Part shown: piece after piece, positions 28,133 through 36,076 of the stretch
Position numbering within the stretch: position 1 is the first letter of the stretch
Layout of the letters: each line of letters starts with the position of its first letter
Origin: Cedecea davisae DSM 4568
GTDB taxonomy: Bacteria > Pseudomonadota > Gammaproteobacteria > Enterobacterales > Enterobacteriaceae
Assembly: GCF_000412335.2 (NCBI RefSeq)
Contig: NZ_KE161030.1
Coordinates: 2,416,787-2,480,786, forward strand
Direction of reading: 5' to 3'
Length of the DNA: 64,000 nt
Program-made: the position numbers and the translations under genes
Notes under the pieces: model-generated
Database searches by the model: none
Seen by the model: the letters and a program-made list of their open reading frames with translations, nothing else
Told to the model about the DNA's origin: nothing

Positions 28133-28975
28133 ATGCAGGCATTACAACGTAAAGTTCTCCGCACTATCTGCCCCGATCAGAAGGGGTTGATCGCACGAAT
28201 CACTAATATTTGCTACAAGCACGAACTCAATATCGTTCAGAATAACGAATTCGTCGATCATCGCACCGGGCGCTTTTTCATGCGTACCGAGCTGGAAGGC
28301 ATTTTCAACGACACCACGCTGCTGGCCGACCTCGACAGCGCATTACCGGAAGGCTCCATTCGCGAATTAACGCCTGCGGGCCGCCGCCGCATCGTCATTC
28401 TGGTCACCAAAGAAGCTCATTGCCTGGGCGACTTGCTGATGAAGGCCAACTATGGCGGGCTGGATGTAGAAATCGCCGCGGTCATCGGCAACCACGAAAC
28501 GCTGCGCACCTTAGTGGAACGTTTTGATATTCCGTTCCAGCTGGTCAGCCACGAAGGCATGACGCGTGAAGAGCACGACACGTTGATGGCCGACGCCATT
28601 GCCGCCCACAATCCGGATTACGTGGTGCTGGCGAAATACATGCGTGTGCTGACGCCTGAATTTGTCTCCCGCTTCCCGAACCAGATTATCAATATTCACC
28701 ACTCGTTCCTGCCTGCCTTTATCGGCGCGCGCCCGTACCATCAGGCATATGAACGCGGAGTGAAGATTATCGGCGCCACCGCGCATTACGTTAACGATAA
28801 TCTCGATGAAGGCCCAATCATCATGCAGGACGTTATCCACGTCGACCACACCTATACCGCAGACGATATGATGCGCGCAGGCCGTGACGTAGAGAAAAAC
28901 GTGCTCAGCCGCGCGCTGTACGAAGTGCTGGCGCAGCGGGTCTTCGTTTACGGCAACCGCACCATTATTCTGTAA
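28133..28975 (+). CDS. purU: Formyltetrahydrofolate deformylase PurU
   Basis: 280 residues from the ATG at 28133 (MQALQRKVLRTICPDQKG), equal to E. coli; an ATG 11 codons upstream is less likely. N-terminal ACT domain (about 8-85) that senses methionine and glycine, then the formyltransferase-like catalytic domain with NIHHSFLPAFIGARPYHQAYERG and the final GRDVEKNVLSRAL. Releases formate from 10-formyl-THF to feed PurT and balance one-carbon units. Confidence 0.97.
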   Translation: MQALQRKVLRTICPDQKGLIARITNICYKHELNIVQNNEFVDHRTGRFFMRTELEGIFNDTTLLADLDSALPEGSIRELTPAGRRRIVILVTKEAHCLGDLLMKANYGGLDVEIAAVIGNHETLRTLVERFDIPFQLVSHEGMTREEHDTLMADAIAAHNPDYVVLAKYMRVLTPEFVSRFPNQIINIHHSFLPAFIGARPYHQAYERGVKIIGATAHYVNDNLDEGPIIMQDVIHVDHTYTADDMMRAGRDVEKNVLSRALYEVLAQRVFVYGNRTIIL

Positions 28976-28982
28976 TCACCCG

Positions 28983-29043
28983 GAAAATGAATTGTTTAGC
29001 TTTACGGCGTTACGAGTAAAAAAACGGCAAACGATTCATTTTC
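28983..29043. repeat. 15-bp inverted repeat between purU and the tRNA-Tyr promoter
   Basis: GAAAATGAATTGTTT (28983-28997) pairs with AAACGATTCATTTTC (29029-29043) over all 15 bases with one G-T wobble, around a 31-base loop. It starts 8 bases after the purU stop and ends 14 bases before the tyrT -35 box. It could end purU transcription (though there is no U-tract) or be a protein site upstream of the tRNA promoter. Confidence 0.6.
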
Positions 29044-29056
29044 TTAAAGTGAAAGC

Positions 29057-29092
29057 TTTACAGCGGCGCTTCATTTGATATGATGCGCCCCG
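29057..29092 (+). promoter_or_regulatory. tyrT-type stringent promoter
   Basis: -35 TTTACA (29057-29062), 16-base spacer, -10 TATGAT (29079-29084), then the GC-rich discriminator GCGCCCCGC. This is nearly the classic E. coli tyrT promoter. The GC discriminator is the feature through which ppGpp/DksA lower stable-RNA transcription. Drives both tRNA-Tyr genes. Confidence 0.9.
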
Positions 29093-29131
29093 CTTCCCGC
29101 AAGGAAGCAGGCCAGTAAAAGCATTGCCCCA

Positions 29132-29216
<85 letters not shown>

Positions 29217-29272
29217 TTCAATACGCAGTAAAGCAGCAATAATCAGTACCACGCTCAAAGTATCATACCCCT

Positions 29273-29357
<85 letters not shown>

Positions 29358-29412
29358 TCTCTCAGAAAAACACCAAACTTTCAAATCTGTAAAATATTCT
29401 CATATTCCCGTT

Positions 29413-29511
29413 GGGGAAGGACGAGAAGCTTCGACTAAGGTTCGACTCACGCCAGTGAGAACGCGCACTGCGCGATCATCCTTCCCCCGCCACCCTCTCT
29501 CAGAAAAAACC
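29413..29511 (+). ncRNA. rtT-like RNA element with a repeat of the tRNA-Tyr 3' end
   Basis: TCCTTCCCCCGCCACC (29479-29494) plus the following CTCTCAGAAAAA repeats the 3' end and flank of tRNA copy 2 (29341-29371). The repeat can pair with GGGGAAGGA (29413-29421) to close a structured stretch containing CTCAC/GTGAG and other short stems. E. coli tyrT has similar repeats that give the rtT RNA, released when the tRNA precursor is processed. The tpr frame reported in E. coli is not evident here. The alternative that the repeat is an attachment-site scar is less likely. Confidence 0.6.
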
Positions 29512-29588
29512 AAATCAGACCTGCAAACCATTCCTGACATAACCCAAACTGCGTTATGCTATTCCGGCTATTGTTCGGAGAAATTAAG

Positions 29589-30134
29589 ATGTCCGTTATA
29601 AAAGAATTCAACGCCTGCATGACCACTTTCTGGCACCAGCATCAGGCGGAGCTCTATCATTTCTTGCTCGCCAGAACCGCCAGCCCGGACCAGGCAGCCG
29701 ATATGATGCAGGAGCTTTTCCTTAAGGCACGAGCCACCCCGGACACATTTTGCGATATGGCGCATCCTCTCGCCTGGTTATACCGGGCTGCCAGAAATAT
29801 GCTGATTGACCAACATCGCCTGAAAAAAGAGTTCACCGGACTAACGGACGACATGCCGCAGTCCCGGTCAGACACCGATCCCGTCGCTCAGCTTGAACGT
29901 TGCCTGCCTGAAACGCTCCAGGCGATGCCCGAGGACGAAGCCTGGCTGATTGAGCAATGCGATATCTTTGGCCGCCCTCAACAGCACCTGGCGGACGAGC
30001 TGAATATAACGCTTGCGGCACTGAAATCCCGCCTTTTACGAGCCAGAACCCGGTTAAGAGAAAAGCTGATTGAGCTATGCGAAATCGAACCGGACGGCGG
30101 CTCTGCCGTTTGTTGCCATAAAAATATGAATTAA
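29589..30134 (+). CDS. ECF-type sigma-70 factor with Cys-rich tail (SigZ-like)
   Basis: 181 residues from the ATG at 29589, 8 bases behind GGAGA. Sigma region 2 spans about 20-80 (ADMMQELFLKA, AWLYRAARNMLIDQHR) and region 4 about 105-160 (LADELNITLAALKSRLLRARTRLREKL). The tail carries Cys164 and a CCH motif (175-177), and Cys10, Cys55, Cys105 and Cys124 lie in the body. Short length and absence of region 3 make it ECF-like; the tail recalls SigZ-type factors. No anti-sigma gene is adjacent. arsD starts 73 bases downstream on the same strand, so sigma, arsD and arsA probably form one unit. A metal-sensing role for the tail is inference. Confidence 0.85.
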   Translation: MSVIKEFNACMTTFWHQHQAELYHFLLARTASPDQAADMMQELFLKARATPDTFCDMAHPLAWLYRAARNMLIDQHRLKKEFTGLTDDMPQSRSDTDPVAQLERCLPETLQAMPEDEAWLIEQCDIFGRPQQHLADELNITLAALKSRLLRARTRLREKLIELCEIEPDGGSAVCCHKNMN

Positions 30135-30207
30135 TCGCGCATCCTTTCCGCCATTCATTCGTTTACCTCATTGCCACACTTCGTGGCTAAACATTGAGGC
30201 AAACACT

Positions 30208-30570
30208 ATGTCCCGTATTGAAATCTTTGAAGCCGCCGGCTGCTGCGCTACCAGTGGCGTGACGGTCCAGGACTCCGCCCTGCAGTGGAACGCGGACCTC
30301 CAATGGGCCAGGCAGAACGGTATTAGCATTCAGCGCTATAGCCTGGCAAAAAACCCACAGAGTTTTATTACCAATCCGCTAGCTCAGGCGTTTCTTAACA
30401 GCGCAGGGCCAGGCGCTCTGCCCCTCATCTTGCTTGATGGTGCTCAGGTTATGGCCGGTCAACTCCCGAGCCGTGCGGATCTCGCCCGCTGGGCGGACGT
30501 TCCTTTCAGTCAGGACTGGGACGATGACCGCGCCATACCAGCCTGCTGTAACATTCCCCGCCTGCCTTAA
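30208..30570 (+). CDS. arsD: Arsenite metallochaperone ArsD (variant lacking the third Cys)
   Basis: 120 residues, ATG behind GAGG. ArsD passes arsenite or antimonite to the ArsA ATPase and weakly represses ars operons. The thioredoxin-like body is clear (IFEAAGCCATSG, LPLILLDGAQVMAGQLPSRADLARWADVP). The site known from plasmid R773 is Cys12-Cys13-Cys18; here Cys12 and Cys13 are present but residue 18 is Val and no other Cys is near. A vicinal CC remains near the C-terminus (PACCN). Eighteen bases before arsA. Confidence 0.92.
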   Translation: MSRIEIFEAAGCCATSGVTVQDSALQWNADLQWARQNGISIQRYSLAKNPQSFITNPLAQAFLNSAGPGALPLILLDGAQVMAGQLPSRADLARWADVPFSQDWDDDRAIPACCNIPRLP

Positions 30571-30587
30571 CTTGCCCGGAGATAATG

Positions 30588-32351
30588 ATGAACATTTCTT
30601 TTCTAAAAGACATTCCCCAGTTTATTTTTTTCACCGGCAAAGGCGGCGTTGGCAAAACGTCGCTGGCCTGCTCAACGGCGGTCTGGCTGGCTAACCAGGG
30701 TAAAAAAACATTACTGGTCAGCACCGACCCCGCTTCCAACATCGCGCAGGTGTTCAACCAGCCGATCGGGCACCGAATTACCGGAATCAGCCAGGTCCCG
30801 CCGTTGGATGCAATGGAAGTTGATCCGATGGCCGCCGCCCAGGCCTACCGCGACCGGGTGCTTGACCCGGTACGAGACCAAATGCCGGCCGATGTTGTCA
30901 GCAGTATTGAAGAGCAGCTTTCCGGCTCCTGCACCACCGAAATAGCCGCTTTCGATGAATTCACCGCCCTGCTAACAAGCGCTGAACTGCGTGAGAAATA
31001 CCAGCATATCGTGTTCGACACTGCGCCTACAGGACACACCATCCGCATGCTTGAGCTGCCGGGAGCCTGGAGCGGCTATCTCGACGCCAACCCGGATGCC
31101 GCCGCAAATCTCGGACCGCTTGTCGGGCTGGAAAAACAGCAGCATCAATACGCCAATGCGGTGAAAGCCCTGTCGGACGCCGCTCTTACCAGGCTGGTGC
31201 TGGTCGCCAGAGCGCAAACATCGACGCTAAAAGAGGTGGCGCACACCCATGATGAACTCTATCAGCTTGGCCTGAAACACCAACATCTTGCGATAAATGG
31301 CGTGCTTTCTCCTCTGGCAGAACAGGCCGATCCTTTGGTGCGAAGCATCCTGGCCCGGGAAGAAAAAGCGCTGCACGAGATGCCGACTAATTTGGCGAGC
31401 CTGCCGCGAACAGAACTCCCGCTAAAAGCGTTTAATCTGGTTGGTGTGGAAGCGCTCAGGGCATTACTTACGGAAGATAGCGGTGAAATCAAGCCACATA
31501 CTGCGCCTGACGCCGACGGCGAAATAGCGCTCCCGGCGCTATCAACTCTGGTGGATGAACTTAGCCAGTCCGGCAACGGTCTGGTGATGACCATGGGCAA
31601 AGGCGGCGTAGGGAAAACCACCGTAGCCGCCTCGATTGCCGTTTCTCTGGCAAAACGCGGCCATAAAGTACACCTGACAACCTCTGACCCCGCAGCACAT
31701 CTTTCTTATACTCTGGCCGACTCAATACCCGGCCTGGTCGTGAGCCGTATCGATCCTAAAGTCGAGACGGAACGCTATCGCCGTTTCGTTCTTGATAACC
31801 AGGGGAAAACGCTCGATGCCGCAGGCCGGGCTGTGCTGGAAGAAGATCTTCGCTCTCCCTGTACCGAAGAGATTGCGGTATTTCAGGCCTTCTCCCGCAT
31901 TATCAAACAGGCGGAAGACAGTTTTGTGATTATGGATACCGCCCCCACCGGGCACACGCTGCTGCTGCTCGATGCTACCGGCGCCTACCATAAAGAAATG
32001 GTGAGGCAGATGGGCCAGTCGGAAGAGCGAATGATCACCCCGATGATGCAGCTCCAGGATCCCACACGGACAAAAGTTATTATCGTCACGCTTGCCGAGA
32101 CCACTCCGGTGCTTGAGGCAGTGAACCTGCAAAACGACCTCCGCCGGGCCAGAATAGAACCATGGGCATGGGTTATTAATAATAGTATCGCCGCAGCCAG
32201 GCCTTCCTCCCCGCTGTTAAAAGCCAGGGCGGGTAATGAGCTGCCGCTTATCCGGGAGGTCAAAGAGACTCATGCCGGGCGTGTAGCGCTGGCATCGCTA
32301 CAAAGTGAAGAACCGATCGGCATAGCGTTATTACAGAAAATGGCCGAATAG
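30588..32351 (+). CDS. arsA: Arsenite-stimulated ATPase ArsA
   Basis: 587 residues; the ATG at 30588 is 6 bases behind GGAG, while one at 30585 is only 3. Two homologous halves, each with a P-loop (GKGGVGKTS near 17-25; GKGGVGKTT near 337-345) and the DTAPTGHT signature. It energises arsenite export through ArsB. In R773 ArsA the metalloid site uses Cys113, Cys172 and Cys422. The first and last are kept (SGSCTTE; RSPCTEE), but Cys172 is replaced by Asn (AAANLGP). Its natural partner arsB is on the opposite strand, in a convergent operon. Confidence 0.96.
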   Translation: MNISFLKDIPQFIFFTGKGGVGKTSLACSTAVWLANQGKKTLLVSTDPASNIAQVFNQPIGHRITGISQVPPLDAMEVDPMAAAQAYRDRVLDPVRDQMPADVVSSIEEQLSGSCTTEIAAFDEFTALLTSAELREKYQHIVFDTAPTGHTIRMLELPGAWSGYLDANPDAAANLGPLVGLEKQQHQYANAVKALSDAALTRLVLVARAQTSTLKEVAHTHDELYQLGLKHQHLAINGVLSPLAEQADPLVRSILAREEKALHEMPTNLASLPRTELPLKAFNLVGVEALRALLTEDSGEIKPHTAPDADGEIALPALSTLVDELSQSGNGLVMTMGKGGVGKTTVAASIAVSLAKRGHKVHLTTSDPAAHLSYTLADSIPGLVVSRIDPKVETERYRRFVLDNQGKTLDAAGRAVLEEDLRSPCTEEIAVFQAFSRIIKQAEDSFVIMDTAPTGHTLLLLDATGAYHKEMVRQMGQSEERMITPMMQLQDPTRTKVIIVTLAETTPVLEAVNLQNDLRRARIEPWAWVINNSIAAARPSSPLLKARAGNELPLIREVKETHAGRVALASLQSEEPIGIALLQKMAE

Positions 32352-32363
32352 CCTAATCGAAAT

Positions 32364-32387
32364 ACGGACTCAGAAGCCTGAGTCCGT
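32364..32387. terminator. Terminator-like hairpin between the convergent ars units
   Basis: Ten-base stem ACGGACTCAG (32364-32373) / CTGAGTCCGT (32378-32387) with loop AAGC. It lies between the arsA stop (32351) and the arsC stop (32415). The U-tract is poor on both sides, so termination may be partial. Confidence 0.6.
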
Positions 32388-32414
32388 TGCTTAAGAATGA
32401 TAGCGAGGCATGGG

Positions 32415-32843
32415 TCAGGACCCCAGTCGCCGGCCTTTTTCATCTACTACACGCTCGCCGTCCTCTTTGTTAAACGCCCCGGTTTGCCCCGCAGGCAAAA
32501 TATCCAGCACTTTCTCGGACGGCCGGCAAAGCCGGGTTCCCAGCGGCGTGACGACAATCGGGCGGTTAATCAGAATCGGATATTGCAGCATAAAATCAAG
32601 AAGCTGCCGGTCGGTAAATTTATCCTCCTCCAGCCCCAGGGTTTCGTAAGGCTCCACGTTTTTACGCAGCAGTTCGCGTACCGTAATGCCCATATCGGCA
32701 ATCAACTTTCTGAGTTCCTCGACTGAGGGCGGCTGTTCCAGATAATAGATAATCTTTGGCTGTTCGCCGCTATTGCGGATCATCGCCAGCGTATTGCGGG
32801 ACGTCCCGCACTCTGGGTTGTGATAAATCGTTACGTTGCTCAT
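32415..32843 (-). CDS. arsC: Glutaredoxin-dependent arsenate reductase ArsC
   Basis: 142 residues. Reduces arsenate to arsenite with glutathione and glutaredoxin. Catalytic Cys12 in NPECGTSRN, the Arg in LLRKNVEPY (R60 equivalent) and Arg residues in LINRPIVVTPLGTRLCRPSE (R94 and R107 equivalents) are all present. Last gene of arsRBC, 11 bases after arsB. Confidence 0.97.
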   Translation of the reverse strand: MSNVTIYHNPECGTSRNTLAMIRNSGEQPKIIYYLEQPPSVEELRKLIADMGITVRELLRKNVEPYETLGLEEDKFTDRQLLDFMLQYPILINRPIVVTPLGTRLCRPSEKVLDILPAGQTGAFNKEDGERVVDEKGRRLGS

Positions 32844-32854
32844 AGCCCTGCCCG

Positions 32855-34144
32855 TTAATGAGTAAAGGAGAGACGCAGCGCCAGCGCGGCTAGCGTCACC
32901 AGCAGCACCGGTAGCGTCATCACTATTCCGGTACGGAAGTAGTAGCCCCAGCTTATTGTCAGCTGTTTTTGAGAAAGCACATGCAGCCAGAGCAGCGTGG
33001 CAAGGCTGCCGATAGGGGTAATTTTAGGGCCGAGATCGCAGCCAATAACGTTGGCATAAATCATCGCCTCTTTAATCACACCGCTGGCGCTGCTTCCGTC
33101 GATTGAAAGCGCTCCAATCAGAACTGTAGGCATATTATTCATCACCGACGACATGAAAGCCGTCAGGAAACCGGTGCCCAGCGTTGCCGTCCACAGGCCT
33201 TTTTCCGCCAGCCAGTTCAGCACGCCGGAGAGCTGTTCGGTCAAACCGGCATTGCGCAGGCCGTAGACCACCAGATACATGCCCAGCGAGAAGATAACGA
33301 TTTGCCAGGGCGCGCCGCGCAGCACTTTCCCGGTATTGATTGCCTGCCCTCTTTTCGCCACCACAAACAGAACCAACGCTCCGGCCGCCGCAATCGCGCT
33401 AACCGGCACGCCAAGCGGCTCCAGAACAAAAAAGCCCACCAGCAGCAGTACCAGCACTATCCAGCCGGTAATAAAAGTCGCCGGATCTTTAATTGCCTTC
33501 GCGGGCGTCTTCAGCAGCGTGAGGTCATAAACCGGCGGAATATCCTTGCGGAAAAACAGATGCAGCATGATAAGCGTCGCAACAATCGCGGCGATGTTGA
33601 CCGGCACCATGACAGAAGCATATTCGGTAAAGCCGAGATGGAAGAAATCCGCCGAGACGATATTCACCAGGTTGGAAACGATCAGCGGCAGGCTCGCCGC
33701 GTCGGCGATAAAACCCGCTGCCATTACAAACGCAAGCGTTGTCCCTTTGCTGAACCCCAGCGCCAGCAGCATCGCTATCACGATTGGCGTCAGGATCAGC
33801 GCTGCGCCATCGTTGGCAAACAGCGCCGCGACCGCCGCGCCGAGGAGCACAATCCAGGTAAACAGTAGCCGTCCTCGCCCGTTTCCCCAGCGGGAAACAT
33901 GCAGCGCCGCCCACTCAAAAAAGCCCGATTCATCCAGCAACAGGCTGATAATAATTACCGCGATAAAGGTGGCGGTCGCGTTCCAGACGATGCTCCATAC
34001 CACAGGAATATCGGTGACATGCACCACGCCGCTAGCCAGCGCCAGCCCCGCGCCTAGCAGCGCGCTCCAGCCGATCCCCAGCCCTTTCGGCTGCCAGATA
34101 ACCAGCACAATGGTCAGAATAAAAATTGCCGCTGCCAAAAACAT
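32855..34144 (-). CDS. arsB: Arsenite/antimonite efflux protein ArsB
   Basis: 429 residues from the ATG at 34144 ([21 protein letters not shown]), behind GGGAGG; same length as E. coli ArsB. About 12 membrane helices, with the ion-transporter motifs [17 protein letters not shown] and [13 protein letters not shown]. Works alone as a proton-coupled arsenite antiporter or as the channel for ArsA. Confidence 0.97.
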   Translation of the reverse strand: MFLAAAIFILTIVLVIWQPKGLGIGWSALLGAGLALASGVVHVTDIPVVWSIVWNATATFIAVIIISLLLDESGFFEWAALHVSRWGNGRGRLLFTWIVLLGAAVAALFANDGAALILTPIVIAMLLALGFSKGTTLAFVMAAGFIADAASLPLIVSNLVNIVSADFFHLGFTEYASVMVPVNIAAIVATLIMLHLFFRKDIPPVYDLTLLKTPAKAIKDPATFITGWIVLVLLLVGFFVLEPLGVPVSAIAAAGALVLFVVAKRGQAINTGKVLRGAPWQIVIFSLGMYLVVYGLRNAGLTEQLSGVLNWLAEKGLWTATLGTGFLTAFMSSVMNNMPTVLIGALSIDGSSASGVIKEAMIYANVIGCDLGPKITPIGSLATLLWLHVLSQKQLTISWGYYFRTGIVMTLPVLLVTLAALALRLSFTH

Positions 34145-34217
34145 CCTGCCTCCCGTCAGCGCCGTGAAGATCCGACGCAAACATATATGAAAAAATGAAT
34201 ATGATTAGATAAATTTT

Positions 34218-34559
34218 TTACCGGCAAAGCGCCGTCGAACCATCGGCTTCGATGCGCTTCAGCCGCGCCAATACGTCCTGCCCCTGGCCGTGCCAGGCCT
34301 GCTCAATCACCGCCGCGGCCCAGGCCGGCATATGGGGCGAGAGGCGATAGTAAATCCACTTTCCTTCGCGCCTGTCCAGCAGCAGTCCGCCTTCACGCAG
34401 CATCGCAAGATGGCGGGAAACCTTGGGTTGTGATTCCTGAAGCACGGCGGTTAATTCGCAGACACAAAGCTCATTCTTAGCCTTGAGCATCAAAACGATC
34501 GCCAGCCGCGTTTCGTCAGATAAGTTTTTAAAAAGCTGTAACGGCGTCAACGTGGACAT
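34218..34559 (-). CDS. arsR: Arsenical resistance repressor ArsR
   Basis: 113 residues from the ATG at 34559 (MSTLTPLQLFKNLSDETR). Winged-helix SmtB/ArsR fold with QPKVSRHLAMLREGGLLLDRREGKWIYYRLS as the split DNA-binding helices and wing. The arsenite site ELCVCELT has Cys32 and Cys34, but position 37 (Cys in R773) is Thr; Cys32 and Cys34 are known to suffice for release in R773 ArsR. Autoregulates arsRBC. Confidence 0.95.
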   Translation of the reverse strand: MSTLTPLQLFKNLSDETRLAIVLMLKAKNELCVCELTAVLQESQPKVSRHLAMLREGGLLLDRREGKWIYYRLSPHMPAWAAAVIEQAWHGQGQDVLARLKRIEADGSTALCR

Positions 34560-34609
34560 AAACCTGACCTCATGGATTAACCCCGCCATGGTAAACCTGA
34601 AGCAAGGAA

Positions 34610-34650
34610 TGTCAATAAACACATTCGAAAAAACATATTTGTTATGGCAA
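34610..34650 (-). promoter_or_regulatory. arsRBC promoter and candidate ArsR operator
   Basis: A perfect TTGACA -35 box lies at 34615-34610 on the minus strand. Just upstream is an A+T-rich stretch with repeated ATGT(T/G)TTT elements (34616-34645), where ArsR would be expected to bind. The -10 box is poor (TTTACC). Confidence 0.4.
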
Positions 34651-34680
34651 AAAAATACCCGACCTGAGCCGGGTATTCGA
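34650..34680 (-). terminator. narGHJI operon terminator
   Basis: Stem AATACCCG (34654-34661) / CGGGTATT (34670-34677) with an 8-base loop, followed on the minus strand by seven T residues. It starts 15 bases after the narI stop. Confidence 0.88.
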
Positions 34681-34694
34681 TGCGCTACTCGCGG

Positions 34695-35372
34695 TTAGCG
34701 GCGGGCGCGTACTATCTGATATTTACGCGTCAGATATTCTACCGGCGCGCTCCAGACGTGCACCAGACGGGTGAACGGGAACAGCAGGAAGATAGTCATG
34801 CCCAGCACCAGATGAACGCGGAAGATAAACGCCACGCCTTCCAGGTGCTCAGACGCGCCGCCGCGGAAGGTCACCACGCTCTGCGCCCAGCCCACCAGCT
34901 TCATCATTTCGCTGCCGTCCATATGCTGGGCGGAGAACGGAATAGTGCCGAGGCCTAACGCACACTGCACCATCAAAATGCTGAGGATAAGAATATCCGC
35001 TGGCGTCGAGGTTGCACGAATACGCGGGTTAAACAGGCGGCGTTTCAACAGCAGCAGGCCGCCCACCAGCGTCATCACACCGCAGGCACCGCCCGCGATC
35101 ATCGCCATTTTTTGCTTCACGTCCACGGGCAGGAAGGATTCATACATCCAGTGCGGCGTCAGCATGCCGAGGAAATGGCCGGCAAAAATCCCCAGAATAC
35201 CGAAGTGGAACAGGTTGGAAGCCATGTTCATGCCCTTCGGATCCAGCATCTGGCTGGAGGCGGCGCGCCAGGTATACTGCCCGTAGTCATAGCGCAGCCA
35301 GCTGCCCACCAGAAATACCGTCCCGCACAGGTACGGATAGATATCAAAGAAGAATACGCTCAGGAAATGCAT
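34695..35372 (-). CDS. narI: Respiratory nitrate reductase A gamma subunit (cytochrome b)
   Basis: 225 residues, as in E. coli. Five membrane helices carry two b haems (His ligands in [15 protein letters not shown] and in the GWAQSVV...VHLVLGMT segment). Oxidises quinol at the periplasmic side and passes electrons to NarH. Overlaps narJ by one base. Confidence 0.98.
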   Translation of the reverse strand: MHFLSVFFFDIYPYLCGTVFLVGSWLRYDYGQYTWRAASSQMLDPKGMNMASNLFHFGILGIFAGHFLGMLTPHWMYESFLPVDVKQKMAMIAGGACGVMTLVGGLLLLKRRLFNPRIRATSTPADILILSILMVQCALGLGTIPFSAQHMDGSEMMKLVGWAQSVVTFRGGASEHLEGVAFIFRVHLVLGMTIFLLFPFTRLVHVWSAPVEYLTRKYQIVRARR

Positions 35373-36076
35373 TATTGCTGCCCTCCGATTTCGAGATACT
35401 GCGGAGCAACCGCCCCGGCAAAGCGGCGTTGATGGCTGGAGATCTCAGACTCTCCGCAGCCCGCCTCGGCGATAAATTTGACCTGCTCCTCTTCCCACAC
35501 CGCGTCCAGCGCCTGCGGGGTATCGTCGCGTGCTTCATCGGCAATCTGCTTGCCTACGCTTTCCGCGCTGACATCACTTGCCGACAGAGCCAGCAGCATA
35601 TCGAACAGCAGCGCATAGTCGCTTTCCCGTTGTTTGAGGCGCGCGCTAAGCAGCGCCAGAATCGGGGCGATATCCTGCAAGCCGCCGCGCGCCTCGCCTT
35701 CCGGCTGCTGGGAAAGATATTCCAGATACAGCGGCAGATGGTCCGGCAGTTCGCGGCTGTCGATTTCCAGCCCGGCGCGCTGATACTGATTCATCAAATT
35801 CACCATCGCCTGGCCCCGGTCGCGTGACTCGCCGTGAACGTGTTCAAACAGCAGCAGCGAAGTGGCGCGGCCACGGTCGAATAACTCGCCGTAACTGGCC
35901 TGAGCATCAAGCAGCTCGCGGCCGCAAAGCGAGGAAATGAAGCTCCCCAGCTCTGCACGCTGGGCCGAATTGAGGGCGGTGCCCTCCTCCAGCGCGGCCG
36001 CCAGTTCGTCATGGTGCTGCCACAAAGCAGCATCCGGGTACTCCATCAGGCGGGAGATTATCAACAGTTCAATCAT
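35372..36076 (-). CDS. narJ: Nitrate reductase assembly chaperone NarJ
   Basis: 234 residues. Helical TorD-family chaperone needed to load molybdenum cofactor and the FS0 cluster into NarG before membrane docking; not part of the final enzyme. [15 protein letters not shown] at the start and [19 protein letters not shown] in the middle match NarJ. Overlaps narH by four bases. Confidence 0.97.
   Translation of the reverse strand: MIELLIISRLMEYPDAALWQHHDELAAALEEGTALNSAQRAELGSFISSLCGRELLDAQASYGELFDRGRATSLLLFEHVHGESRDRGQAMVNLMNQYQRAGLEIDSRELPDHLPLYLEYLSQQPEGEARGGLQDIAPILALLSARLKQRESDYALLFDMLLALSASDVSAESVGKQIADEARDDTPQALDAVWEEEQVKFIAEAGCGESEISSHQRRFAGAVAPQYLEIGGQQ

Noticed and set aside
29479-29494. 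tRNA-Tyr 3'-end repeat as an att site
   Set aside because: Only about 120 bases lie between it and the real tRNA, there is no integrase, and the rtT-type explanation known from E. coli fits better.
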